64,000 nucleotides of DNA, taken from positions 3,203,358 to 3,267,357 of the forward strand of contig CM074804.1 of assembly GCA_037447605.1 (NCBI GenBank), read 5' to 3'. How positions within the stretch are numbered: the first letter of the stretch is position 1; the number at the start of each line of letters is the position of its first letter. The notes beneath the pieces are model-generated. The model ran no database searches, had not been told where the DNA came from, and saw only the letters and a list, made by a program, of their open reading frames with translations. Both the position numbers and the translations under genes were made by a program. Origin of the DNA: Zygnema circumcarinatum. Lineage: Eukaryota; Streptophyta; Zygnematophyceae; Zygnematales; Zygnemataceae. Shown here in pieces: positions 12,501 through 23,923 of the stretch.

Positions 12501-14416
12501 TTCCTTGGTGACTTGCCCTGACCAGCCAATTTCAAGCATCAGAGATGCTAAAACTAACACATGTTCATGCCAGCAGGTACATCTCCCAGCTAAGCTCACT
12601 GCTTACCTACCACAGGGCTGGTCCGGTGGCACAAGCGGGGGCAACTTTGAGAGCCAGTGGGCTAGCCCGACATCACGCAACAGTCCCTCCGCATAGCTCC
12701 CTGCACCAGTTTTCAGCTCACCATCAGCTTCGAGATATGACGTTGCATGCAGACAGGCGAAGCACAGTGAGTTAGCACCTGGAGCAGCAATACTGGTGAG
12801 GCCTGTGGTCGAAGCGGTTGTAGCATCACTGACCCAGCAGTCGCACATTCGACCCACTACATAGTCATGTCTGTAACAGACCAAGACCACCAAGGACGGT
12901 GTATAGTCAATGACGGCTTTTCTGCTGCCTGGCAACTCTATCTGGGCAATGACAGGGGGCAGCGCAGCCTACCCGCCCATGAGCAGGTGCCTGCAGGAGC
13001 CAGCGGCGTCAGGATAATGACGGTCGAGCCATCTGAGTTTCGCCAGTAAACTGCACCATTGACTCCCAAAGCCGCAATAAATGCATAGACATCTAAATGT
13101 TCGCTCGCCCAGTAATAGGCAACTGCTGACACTATTGCTTGACAACAAATTCAACTGGAACAAGAAGATTCTCACATACGCAATATGTTTCCTTACTTGA
13201 CATCAATCTGCTGACAGTACACGAAGGTCAACACACCTGGTCGGGCCCTGCTGCATGCCAGTTACTTGCGCCAGACGCTGCGCTCCTCCTGCCAGACGCT
13301 CCACCTGCAGTGCTTGTCAAGTTTGCTGAAAAACACACAGCCAGAAGATGAAAAGAAAACTAGGAAATAAAAAATAATTGCACCTCCTCAGCCTCCAAAA
13401 CTGCCCGTGCATCCGAATAAAGGATGACTGGAGGTGGATGCGAATGAACATCCTGCATTTGGAACCACAAAGCAAGGGCATTACTGTTAGTATCGGAGTT
13501 GGTGAACGAAAGGACACTGTAGAATAAACGCATCCATAAAGTGAGAAGCACATTATTGCATTTACAGCACTCAGGCTAAGTCTATAGCAAGCCATTCCTC
13601 CCGTTGGCACGTAGGTCCATTATAAAGACCGTTAGTCCAATACAATATACTTTTTCGAATCTCACAAATGCTTTTTTACTGAAAAAAATTGGACTTAAAT
13701 CTAATCGACATACTTTGTTTTGTTGCTTTCAAAACAAATTTGTTTCAACAATTTGAAGTTTCGGGCAAAGCATGCCCGTTAAGGGCGTCAAATCAAACTT
13801 CTCGAAGTTAGAATAGTTGCAGAAAATTCAGAGTTAGCTTTTTCAGCAAGATCCTTATTTGCGAATGGATGAAACTTTGAGGTGAGACGACATGCTAACG
13901 ACAAACTTATTGTTTTGTTCGACAATGTCTAGTTGAAATCGATAAGAATGATAGGTTGGCCGCACTTGGCCGCGGTTGGTCGAATCTGCATACCTGAGGC
14001 AATAAAATAACATCCTGCATTTGTCCTGTTACGCTGATGGCACAAATTTTAATGGATTTTGCAGAAGAAGAGCTCAAACAAATTCGAATTGTTTGCACTG
14101 CCGCATTCCACCATGCCATTGCATCCGCCTCATGCTCCACTGTGGTGGATCCATTATACGCAGCAAAAGCTGTCTTCAAAACAGTTCCTGTAGAAGACAC
14201 CAAAGCAGCTTTAGTGCCTCCTGTGCCTATGTCTAGAGCTAGCACAGCATCTGCACTTGCTTGCACACCAGGCCATGCTCTACGACTCTTCCTCGAATCC
14301 AGCCCCAAAGGGCCTAGCTGCTGTGTAGGTCGCAAAAGGTCGTAGCGAATGCTGGAAGCTGCAGAGGAGATGGAGCCAGCTCCAGGGAGCAGCGAGGCAG
14401 TAGTGCATGTCGCCAT
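9515..14416 (-). CDS. Plastid-targeted FGGY carbohydrate kinase (xylulokinase-like)
   Basis: ATP-dependent sugar kinase of the FGGY family. Exons run 14416-13994, 13452-13384, 13304-13237, 13050-12973, 12870-12779, 12700-12611, 12517-12418, 12263-12213, 12077-12032, 11636-11540, 11426-11352, 11265-11179, 11079-10991, 10875-10809, 10582-10540, 10381-10312, 9882-9810 and 9666-9515. All 17 junctions keep phase, giving 589 residues. Residues 1-55 look like a plastid transit peptide. The phosphate-1 loop is DIGTGGTK (62-69). Further family motifs are SVTGQMQDV, ILYSDARA, TTASTTGL, GDAGACTLG, YVGTSGWVAG, GVLYLPFLQGERCPF and GGGARSPLWPEIMANVF, ending in the C-terminal FGGY lobe. The GQMQD/YSDARA/GERCP set resembles bacterial xylulokinases and related kinases; the exact sugar cannot be read from sequence. 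Intron 7 carries a CT microsatellite. The start is 237 bases from the divergent ALADIN start. Confidence 0.93.
11829..11864. repeat. Short TGCCAAAAG tandem repeat in intron
   Basis: Three near-perfect copies of about 10 bases (AGTGCCAAAA) inside an intron of the FGGY kinase gene. Confidence 0.7.
12319..12373. repeat. (CT)n microsatellite in FGGY kinase intron 7
   Basis: Long CT/TC run with a short C-run, in the intron between exons 12517-12418 and 12263-12213. On the coding strand it reads as an AG-rich tract, so it is not a polypyrimidine tract. Confidence 0.9.
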
Positions 14417-14652
14417 GGCTGCCTGCAGGGAGCTTAGGGTCAGAGCTTAGAGCTTAGGCTGGCTGCCTGAATGAGCGCTGAACGGTTCCACAAGCGTTCC
14501 GTGAAAGTTCTTCACAGCGCACACTTCGTCGCCTTTTGCCTTTGCCCCCTCACATTTCTCCACAGAAAATTCGGAAAGTGCCGCATACGATACCGCACTA
14601 TCCCGCGTTATTACAGAGAAGAAGAGTTCTGGAGACGAGTTAAGCCATCGGA
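14417..14652. promoter_or_regulatory. Divergent promoter, FGGY kinase / ALADIN
   Basis: The 236 bases between two head-to-head start codons. It contains the direct repeat GAGCTTAGG near 14428-14460. No other element is certain. Confidence 0.5.
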
Positions 14653-17600
14653 ATGGCTGCTGCTGCCCACAAGGCTACAGTCTGCGAGATAAACCGACGG
14701 CTCGGTAAGTGTTTCTGAGAGTGGAAGCGCCTGCAAGTATAGACTTGCGGATAAGAGTTTGCAAGTTGTAGGTTTGCGACTTACTGTTATTGAATGCGAT
14801 TGTGTGCAGGTAGCAGCAAGGGAGAAGACGATCGTGCAGCTCAAGATGAGTATAGGAGATACTTGGTAAGCTGTGTGCTTTTGTGACTGAAGGAGCTCTT
14901 CGCGTCGCTTGGTCATAGCTGACATGAAAGATATGTCTTGCAGGGTCAAGTTTACCCTATCGTTCCCCTCAGTCAAGGTTTTCCAATAGAGAGCTGTCCT
15001 TTCATCGATGTACAAGGGAACTTCTCAGTTGCTCCACTTGCAAGCAGCAGCCCGGCTGGCCAGGGATGCGAAGCTCAAGCAGTAACGAGCACTCTGAGTA
15101 ATGTTCTGTCGAAGGTGGCCAACCTCCTGCGCTTCAACACGATCAGTGCAAAGGTAAGGCTCAAGTGCAGCAGTGCCGGAGGGCTTTTTATCTGAAACAT
15201 CATGCATTGCTAGCTTGAACGCATAGGAGGGTGAACCTCAAATGTAACTGAAGAGCAAGATGCTGTTGGGACGCAATGCAGGTAGAAAATGAGCCAAAGA
15301 CATTTGAAGGCCTTGCTTGGCATCGGCATCGAGAAGAATTGGCTGTCGCAGTGGATGACAGCCGCATTCTCCTTTTCCGTTTTTTCACCAAACGTATGTT
15401 GCATTTTTGTCTCGAAGCTCGCTGATTAGTCTCAGGTCAACTAGCATTCCTCCGCAGATGCTGGGACTTTGTTTTTATTAGGCTAAGCCTTCCCTGACTT
15501 TAGCGCTGTGCCATTGCATTTGAATGTGGATATTTGGTCCCTTTTGAAACAGCCTGTTGGAATTGGTGGAGTTACTAGCCTCACTTGGTGGGACGCTACA
15601 ATTTTTTATGTTCTTCAGAGAGCGTGATCCACTACCACAAATGAGTACAGGCAGCTGAGAAATCCTCAACGCTGCCAATAAAAGTAATGACAAATTGGTG
15701 GGAAAAATTGTGAAGTGCAGCTTATGCTCCCAAGTATCTGGTCCACGAGCTTCAGCGCTCTATTGCAGCACTTGCGTGGCGTCCCAACTGCAGCTCCGAT
15801 CTTGCAGTTGCTTGCAGGTTGTGTTACTGAGTCGCCTTTACATTTGTAGCTTATATGTGAATTCAACGAACTTAAAGATTATGAGGAGTGTGCTTGCTTT
15901 TTATTCACCTGAGGCACCTATGTCCTTTTGTTCTTCTCCATTGTTTGTCCGCGTCAATGACCTCCCTCGTCTTGCAGGAATGGAGTCTGCCTTTGGAAAA
16001 TAAATCCGGCCAAGGAAGGCAGCAAGACGGAACCGTCAGGCCTGGTGGAGGCTGAGATGCGTTTTTTTCCAATGGCTAAAGTAGGCGGAGTGACAGCGCT
16101 GTCGTGGAGCCCCTGTGGCAGATATGCACCCTGGCCATAGCTGTGGTATTGCCTTAAGCTGCTGCCAAATATGCTGATTGCCATCGTTGAGATGCTTCCA
16201 AAGGTGCTGATTAGCTTTGGTTCAGGCTTCGCGTTCTGGAGTGGTGGCACGCTGCTTGCATCCGCTTCTCGAGGCAGTGGAGGGGTCATCATCTGGGATG
16301 TCGCACTAGGTATGCTCTCAAGCCGCTTTCCCATTCTGTGTCTCGAATAATTTGGAGCACAGTGGCTGGTCTTCCCGCAAGTTTCAGATTGTTTTGGGTG
16401 TGATTATGTGTCGCAACTTGATAGTCTGCACGCCAACAGTCTGCCTAACTGCGATATCTTTTATTGTTTGACGGGAAGCACGGACGAGAAATTCTTGACC
16501 AGTCACTGGTTGAGTCTGCTCACATCAAACTTGCAGTCTTGAAGTCAAGTGAAATCTCAACACTATTGTAATGTCCCCACAGGAGTGAGCACGTCTCTCA
16601 GCAGTGACTCCAACGGCTCTGTGCTCCTAGAGTGGTCCCCCACAGGCGATCATCTTCTTTGTGCAAAAAGGTGCGTTGGTAGCCACCATGGCCAATTCTT
16701 GCTTTGCTTGCACGGGCAACTCAATTGGCAGTTCTTGCTGATCAGTTGCTCGAATGCTTTGTCTTCACAAACCTTTTGGGATGTGGCTTTGGGAAGCAGA
16801 GGCGGTCGTTTTTACGTATGGGAGACTCGTACTTGGAACTATTGGGGTTCCATCGGTCCACCGATGCTGGTGTGTCCTCAACTCTGCCCATTCGCTGGCA
16901 TGCTTTGAGGGCATTTCATATTTGATAACCTGTCATTGGATAATCCCTTTGTTGACAGAGAAGTTGGGCTGTGGGATAATGCACAGAGTGCACAATGGGC
17001 TCCTGATGGCCGCGCGATTCTGGCGGTGTTCGAAGAGAGAAATACCTTGACAGAAATCCCAGTTTCTGCTACCAGTGATTCTGGTGGGTTGCGTCGTCTT
17101 CCATCCCAACATCCATGACTAGAGAATATGATTTCTAGCTTGCCCATCTCCTTGAGTCTTTTGGTTTTTTCAGTACGCTTTTCTTTTATTTTAGAAACGA
17201 TCAAAGTGGATAACAATCCTCATTATGTACTGCATAACTTGGATAAGTTATTACATCATGAAATAAGAAACACCTTGCACCCTGCACCCCTTGATCATCG
17301 TACAGCTGACAGTACTTACTGGAATGAGATGAGGCTTCTAAAGTGGTGTGAGGGCTGCTTTCAGGGGCTGTGGAAATAGACTTTGAATTTCCAGGCCTCA
17401 GGGATATGCTTTCGGAGCCGGTCACGGACAGGTACATCTACAGCATGCAGTTATTATGTGAAAAAAGTAGTTGGAATAAATTAGCACCGTAACTTACCTT
17501 GATCGTGTGCGCCATTTGACTCTTCTAGTTTCTGGCATGCCATAGTGAGTTGATCCTCCTTCAATCTGCCAGTACAGTAAGCTTGCTTTTGGCTTCTTAT

Positions 17601-18310
17601 GTTTAAGAAACAACCTGTATGTCTTAGTACATTGCCGTGCTGCAGGTTGACCCACGTGGGCGTTTGCAGACGATGGTGTTGAAATGATGGCTTCGCGTGA
17701 TTGTCATTAGCTGGAGGAACAGATTCAGTATTATAAGTGAAGGTTAGAAGTATGTTTGAATCAAGGAGCGCGCTTGTGCAGTAGAATGTAGATTGTGCAG
17801 AGGAGGGGTGTTTAAGGATAAAAATCGAAAGACTGCATTCAAAGACTGTTTCGGTTTTGTTTCAGGGGGGAGGGAGGAGGTCAGACGTCAGTCAGCCCGG
17901 AGGTCGAGGGTGCTGCATCGAACGGCTCAGGAGAGCGGCTTGTTGTTGCCTGTAATGGGAAGCTGGTGCTCTACGACATGTCTTTTGCACCCATTCTTCA
18001 ACTAGCAAAAATGTAAGGCACTTTTCCTCTCTACAATGCCGGTAATCCTAGTCCCACACATTCCACTGCAGCTCAAGCAAGGACGTACGTAGGATACGTA
18101 GGATGTGTTCTCCTTTTATTTGCTACTCAACGCTTGTAATCCCACTGACTGACTTTTCTCTTGAGCCGGTTTGATGCCAGTGGTTTGCTGAACGGCCCGA
18201 AACCAGAATCAAAGCCTCGTGCTTTCAGCTTCTATTCCAACATTTCAAGAGGCACTCTCCTTGCGGTGGTTAGCTCGTTGCACCCGCCCTCTTTCCGCTT
18301 TTCAATGTAG
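14653..18310 (+). CDS. AAAS: Nucleoporin ALADIN (AAAS), WD-repeat
   Basis: WD40 nucleoporin ALADIN, a nuclear-pore scaffold component anchored through the membrane nucleoporin NDC1 in other eukaryotes. Exons are 14653-14704, 14810-14865, 14944-15153, 15282-15393, 15721-15817, 15978-16114, 16226-16309, 16583-16670, 16800-16869, 16987-17083, 17365-17431, 17866-18012 and 18181-18310, about 448 residues, like the plant family. Landmarks are the N-terminal VCEINRRLG, FEGLAWHRHREELAVAVDD, SIAALAWRPNCSSDLAVACR, NGVCLWKINP, GGVTALSWSPC, LLASASRGSGGVIIWDVALG, VLLEWSPTGDHLLCAK, RFYVWETRTWNYWG, SAQWAPDGRAILAVFE, ERLVVACNGKLVLYD and the C-terminal RAFSFYSNISRGTLLAV. The exon 6/7 junction is the weakest: the donor CCT|GTGGCA is poor and the join inserts about five residues in a normally tight turn. 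The remaining junctions follow clear consensus. Confidence 0.92.
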
Positions 18311-18617
18311 GGAAAGTAATTAGCGGTCACAGGCCCTCGACTCGTGGGACATACGTGGGATTTGCAGGAAGCATCACATAGATGACATCATCCTTCTTCT
18401 GGATTAGAGCTAACGTTTAAATGTTCTGGCATCATCTTTTTCCAGAAATGGAGTACGGGCGAATGTTGTGTGTATCCGCTGATCTTCCATTAAGCAGAGT
18501 CGCTGTGCGTTGAGGGCACCCCCTGCAGAAGCCGTTTCGTCGTGGCGGTCGACATTCTCCAGCTGCCGCGCCATGCGGGCGGAGCTTTCGCAGGCAGGCA
18601 CGCAGGCCGCCCTCGCA

Positions 18618-18650
18618 CAGAGAGAGAGAGAGAGACAGAGAGAGAGAGAC
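18618..18650. repeat. (AG)n microsatellite
   Basis: Interrupted AG/GA dinucleotide run immediately upstream of the 14-base tandem array. Confidence 0.85.
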
Positions 18651-18660
18651 ACAAACAGGG

Positions 18661-18758
18661 ATTGTAGTTCCGACATTGTAATTTCGTCACCGTAGTTCCG
18701 CGACCGTAGTTTCGTGCCCGTAGTTGCCACACCGTAATTCCAAAACCGTAGTAGTAAG
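18661..18758. repeat. 14-base tandem array, seven units
   Basis: Seven head-to-tail 14-mers with consensus ACCGTAGTTCCGNN. The core CGTAGT/CGTAAT is kept, and the last bases of each unit vary most. It opens a frame on the minus strand that looks like a repeat protein but lacks any other sign of coding. Confidence 0.85.
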
Positions 18759-18848
18759 TTGCCTTTTGTTTCAATGGCTTGTAGTCTCATTTGATTTGAG
18801 ATTCTGAGATTTCTGAGATTGTTTTGAGATTGTTTCATTGTTTCATTA

Positions 18849-19425
18849 GGGCGTGTCAGACTTAACAAAATGTTACGAATATCGAGTTTTTAGTATTACG
18901 AGAATCGAGGTTACTAAGTACTAAAAATCATCGCGCCCCCGAACCTAAACCGAACCGAACGAAAGTCAACTGTGCTAAGTCAACGGGTCAACGTTGCGAA
19001 GATTGACCCGTGGGGTTTACTGAAATTGCATTTCTTCGCACGATTTTGTTCGCACCCAAAAGAGGCGCCGAAATGGACGTGCGAAGAAAATACTGGCGAA
19101 AATCGCGTCAACGTGACGTCATGGTTGTTTTCCCGGCTTCCCGCCCGCGCCCGCGCCCGCCCGTGACGCGCAACACGACACACCGACAAGCGGTCTCCGC
19201 GCGCCGCGCCGGCGCTGGTTCTAAGTTTGAGGGCCCCGCGCGAGGGCGAAGTTGCGAAGACGGCGTTTGGAGAAGTGCGAAGACGGCGATCGCGGAGTGC
19301 GAACAGGACCGCGCCGCGAGTGCGAAAAACTACGCTCGAGAATTTTAGTTTTACTGACGTTGACTCGAAATGTTACGAATATCGAGTTTTTAGTATTACG
19401 AGAATTTTTTAAGTCTGACACGCCC
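18849..19425. mobile_element. MITE-like non-autonomous DNA element
   Basis: A 577-base unit with perfect 16-base terminal inverted repeats, GGGCGTGTCAGACTTA at 18849-18864 and its complement at 19410-19425. The dinucleotide TA lies on both sides (18847-18848, 19426-19427), as expected for a 2-base TA target duplication. Just inside each end is the same 38-base sequence in direct orientation (18868-18905 and 19368-19405, starting AAATGTTACGAATATCGAG). The core is GC-rich, with repeated GCGAAGACGGCG and no transposase frame. The TA flank suggests Tc1/mariner-type mobilisation, but ATT is an alternative target duplication. Confidence 0.75.
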
Positions 19426-20484
19426 TATTGTCTCTGAGCATAAGGGTAGGTCCCTTTGTCTCCCTGATCGCCCTACACGCTTGATCAAGGCCAGCCAGTG
19501 GCGAGTCGCCATGTGGCATGAGTTCGCACGTCCCTCCAAGCCCTGAGGCACTTGGGGACGCGTGACCGTACGGTCCGTACGACTGAGGCTCGTGGTGCAT
19601 GGCAGCTGCACACTCGCTACACGGTGTCCGCGATTCTTTGAGATGGCCACAGGGAGCGGACGAGATCCAGCGTGTCGTTTCGTCGAGTGCCCCTGGTAAT
19701 AGGGCTGTGAAATCTTACGAACAAGAAAGTTTTGGGAGTACTCCGCAGCAGGATCGCGATTTCACCCAAGTACTCGTTCTGGTGTCAGATTTACGAGCAA
19801 CTTCAAATTCTAACAACTCCAGTTTTTCGTGCCCCGGGCACGGCCGATCGCGTGCCCCGCGCATGCCCCGCGCATGCCCCGTGCCCTCGTGCCCTCGTGC
19901 CCTCAACCCTACCTAGAGGGCGGGCGGGTGGGGCAGGGCCAAGGGGGCTGTGGGGGGGGGCCTCCCTCTCGCTCCGCTCTGCTCCGCGGAACCGCTCACC
20001 AGCCCCCCGGCCCACTCGGCGCTGCGCTGCGCTCTGATCTGGCGGGTGCAAGCCTGCAGCGCGACGCTGCACTGCACTAAATATTGCTTTATTCCATGTC
20101 CATTTGGTGGCGTCGCCATCATGAGATCAATGCCCATCTTATTGCTTGCTTCCACTGTAAGTGTCCTCCATGGCATCACGAAATCATGCCACTCGTGGAA
20201 ACAACGATTCTACGTGAACCAGCACAGGTGGCACATCATAGTCGAGTAAAATAAGGCATGATCCTTGTCTTGATTCATTTTGTTTTTCCAACATAAAAAA
20301 CACAGAGAATAGAGGCACTTTGTGAGGGAAAAATACTGATCCAGCTCGAACGTCAACAAAAGACTCTCAAATCGACTCTCAAAATCGCTGTGTTCTTGTT
20401 TGATTAATAAAAATCGACTAACCTGTATCCAGTAATTCGGCAAAAAAATCGTTCAGAATGCTAATGCCTACGAATTCCGTCGAG

Positions 20485-23400
20485 TCAGAGAGTTAGCACA
20501 AATGAAGCCATCTGAGGTAGTCCACCCTCTTCATAAAGCGCAGCCAGTCGTTCTCTATACTTGTCCCACGCCACCTCCGCAGATGCCACATCAAGGAGAA
20601 ACGCTGCTTGGTCCAAGGCCACCTGCAACAACCTCACAGACTCCCGTTAATCTACTCGTCAAATCCAACAATTCAAATGAGCTTCAGGCACACACAAACA
20701 GTGGCTTTGCCTTCTTGAACGATAACCTGAGGGCTCGGAAACATAATCAACCACCCCTCATTAAACACAACTCAGGCTCATTATTTGTATCACAATAATC
20801 AAGACGGCCATCAGTTCCACTAGATATGCTACCAAAGGGCAAAGGAGAGTTGGCTAGAGCACCATCATGACAGTACAAGCGCCTGCCTTCACGATTAACT
20901 AAGAAACAAAGTGCACAGGAAACAGAAGGCCGACGTGTGTACCTGCGCAGGATCTTTGCCCTTTACCAGATCCAATCGACGGCCTTCATCTGACAGTCGC
21001 TCCAATGCATACTCCAACTGTGCGTCTCCCCATCCCGCAACGCATGCCACCTCCTGCATCCTCATGTTGCCCATGCGCATCACCACATGGTCACAGACTG
21101 CAACATACATGGAGAAACATACAAAATTATCAAAGCAACCTTCTTCCAGAAAAAATGCGGGAATGAAGTAAAGGGCCTGTCATCTCACCTGATACGACTT
21201 TCCGAGTGTCCACCAGGGGGACCGCAGTGCTATCCTCGCAGCATCCTTTGCTTCGCTGTCACGCCCGACTCTGCAGTCTTGCCGGAAAGTTAGAACCATT
21301 CGTAATGCAAGAGATGCAATCACGAACTTCTCCATGGAAGGGCATGCCCTCACCTCAGCAAGAGGTCTGCGTTAAATGCAAAAGGTCGTCCAAATCCAGG
21401 AAAATGTTGCCTTGAAGCATAGAACTCTCCTGCCACCAGTGCAGACACCTGCCAGCGCGCTTGAGCAACATTAGCAGGCCTTTCATTCCACCAGTAAAAA
21501 AGAATAGGTCTAAAAACTGTTCCACTTGTAAGCTAGAAATGGGAAATAGAGAGTAACCTGATCTCCTCGTTCCAGGTGGCCATTTGCCAAGTTCTCAAAC
21601 ACATCTGGAAACAGGCCAACCTGCGACAAGCAGACAGACATATCCATGAGCTGCTAAATAGCAGGTCAACATTGGTAAATCCATCAATGAGCAGCTCAAC
21701 AAGCATAGATATACTTGACGTAAAATAGACGTACTTTTTCCAGTCAGCTCCTATGAAAAGTGGGGCAAAAAACAAGGGAAAATAGGCAAACGCTCTTCCG
21801 TTTTCCATCCGTACAGCGTAATGCTGGATGCACAAATCCTACTTCAGGATATCCAAGACAACAAGTATATGACCTTGGCTCACGATAGTAGACCAATTGA
21901 TCATAACCGCTAAATAGTAGAAGTTTTAGTCCCGAGCAAATCTACCCTATTTCATGAAGTCATGCAAATAACACTTGGAATGCCAACCATATTTGTTGAC
22001 CTAAAAGGCGGTTGATGCAATAAGCAGAATGCGCAACTCTGACTAATCAAGTACGTCCACCGCCACTTCCCCAGTTCCCCATGAGAAGCATTCAAACTCA
22101 CTCGTTTCATGATGAATGTGTCCAGCTTTGGAATACCGGAAGCAGAAAATGAGCCTGTAGAGTACAATTCAGCACCGGCAGGGCCAGCAGCCTCACACAA
22201 CTTCCCAGGACCTGTGGAGACATCCTCCACTGCTAGTGCCCGTGCGATAAAATCCTCCACCTGTATTTGATTTTAACAAAAAGTTAGTAAATAGCTCGAT
22301 ACACACCATCTCATTAAAGCAGAACCAACTTTTTCTTCAATGCACTACTATTGGCCCAAAGGCATTAGCGAGCGTTACGCATGCCAAGTGCTCTTACTGC
22401 AAAAGAGTATGTATGAGACTAGCTGCAACTACCATCAACTTTGAGAACTAACATTCAATTTCTGCGAGTCAAAGTACGCACCGTCTTAGCAAGGAGCGAA
22501 ACACCTGTTTTGTTCACACGCACCACAGGCATAGGCATGCTGCGGTACAATCCAGACTAGATATCTGTCAGAGCTCATGCATCAAAGCCAAGTTGTAGAC
22601 ATAGGCCACATTCCAATGTATCCCAGATAAAAGCGAAAATAAACAGAGAAAATGTCACCTTGGAGGAGCAGTTGGCCATCGTAACAACGCAGTTAGCTCG
22701 CCTGAAGGGCAATCAAATGAAACCCACTGAAAGTATTAAAATCCGCATGCCCCCCTGAAGCCCTCCTATATCACTTGAGACAACTTAGACCTAATTACGA
22801 AGTCCATGGCCAAAAATAAGGTTGGAAGTGAAGTTCCAGTTATCCTGCTGGACGAACACACCTGACAAAAGCATTTCATCGGGAGCGGCACTCTATCACT
22901 AAATGTTGGCTTTTTCCTGTCATGCATATGGAAGCAGGTCTCAATAGATGTGCTTCCCACATACCCGAAGCATTGTCTCGTGTCAAAGGTATAACCAGCG
23001 GCAGGATGCCGGCCCGCTCAGCCGGTGGACACGCCTCCTCGCCTGCTCCCGGCCCCCTTCAGTGTACCCCCTCTAAGCCGAGCCTGTTCCTTGTCTGAAT
23101 CCACCTGCGGCACAGCACAACCTTGCTCATAGTCTCACCGTGCGCCCTTCTTCAGTGTCCCACCAAGTACTCGCTGCATTGTTTCCCTCATGACCGCTTG
23201 ACTGCATTACGTTCTCTAACATTGCGCCTGCTCTAATCGAATATGCTAACCAACCTTATCCTGCACCCAACGCAGTCCTCAATGATAGATGCGAATATTG
23301 CTTACCTTTAGCCTCCAAAATCTTTAAGAGGCGGGGAAGTAACACAGGCGGCTCAATTCCAGCAATGTTCCGGATAAAAGCTTCGTGCCCTGCAATACAA

Positions 23401-23923
23401 ATAGAAGTGCTAAGAACTGTGTTCGCACAGCTCCTTGGAAATTCACAAGCAGCACACTTGCGTGTCAAGTTATCTGCTTGAATAAAATTCTTCGCACATT
23501 ATGATGTTTTTCACAACTACGCAACATTTCAGATAGACTAATGAATGCTGACCTTACCCGACTCTGTACTGACGCTCATGGCGGCAGTCGATGGCCTACG
23601 GAACGTCCTCTGCGCAGCTTTGCACTTCAATCCTGCAAAGCATTTTGCTCACATTTGTTTGCTGTTACACTTTCTCAGAAGAATTACTCTTTATGTCAGC
23701 TAAACGCAACACTCACAAGAATTTGGGGTTGAAGGTCAGTGACTAACGGTGCCTGCTCAAACTCATTTGCGCTTATTTTTTACGAAAACCAAACAAGCTT
23801 GCACACACTTAACCATGTCTTACCTCGCTGAGGGTATACACGAGAAACAGAGCTAGCACCAGAGACAACACCCTGGTCGAACGCCGCGGAAATCGCACAG
23901 CCAGAAGCCGCCATGGCTGCCAT
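20485..23923 (-). CDS. Conserved plastid-targeted protein, function unknown
   Basis: Conserved plant protein that I recognise as a family but cannot assign a function. Exons are 23923-23824, 23632-23558, 23389-23306, 23042-22965, 22701-22659, 22539-22482, 22260-22102, 21620-21558, 21448-21354, 21270-21189, 21053-20943 and 20622-20485. All phases agree, giving 361 residues. The first about 58 residues are Ser/Ala/Arg-rich and transit-peptide-like (MAAMAASGCAISAAFDQG). The mature part begins GHEAFIRNIAGIEPP and continues ILPLVIPLTRD, ELTALLRWPTAPP, PMPVVRVNKTGVSLLAKT, VSALVAGEFYASRQHFPGFG, PFAFNADLLLRVGRDSEAKD, ALRSPWWTLGKSYQEV and KGKDPAQVALDQAAFLLDVA. No catalytic signature is evident. A second ATG at 23914 could also serve as start. 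It is head-to-head with eL22, 317 bases apart. Confidence 0.85.

Larger units (their letters stand above)
18311..20484. other. Convergent intergenic region with repeats and MITE-like element
   Basis: No gene is recognised between ALADIN and the conserved plastid gene. It holds an AG microsatellite, a 14-base tandem array, the MITE-like element at 18849-19425, a palindromic GTAC motif near 19568-19582, and a GC-rich stretch at about 19823-20060 with repeated GCATGCCCCGC and GTGCCCTC units. Open frames here are repeat-derived. Confidence 0.6.

Noticed and set aside
13384-14023. Splicing the FGGY kinase by collapsing the 15-base repeat
   Set aside because: It would remove seven residues between GQMQD and ILYSD and give a spacing shorter than in the family; the normal GT-AG join gives the expected spacing.
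18410-18868. Open frame on the minus strand with repeating RNYG/TTVTKL-like residues
   Set aside because: It is the translation of the 14-base tandem array plus the AG microsatellite; no other coding sign.
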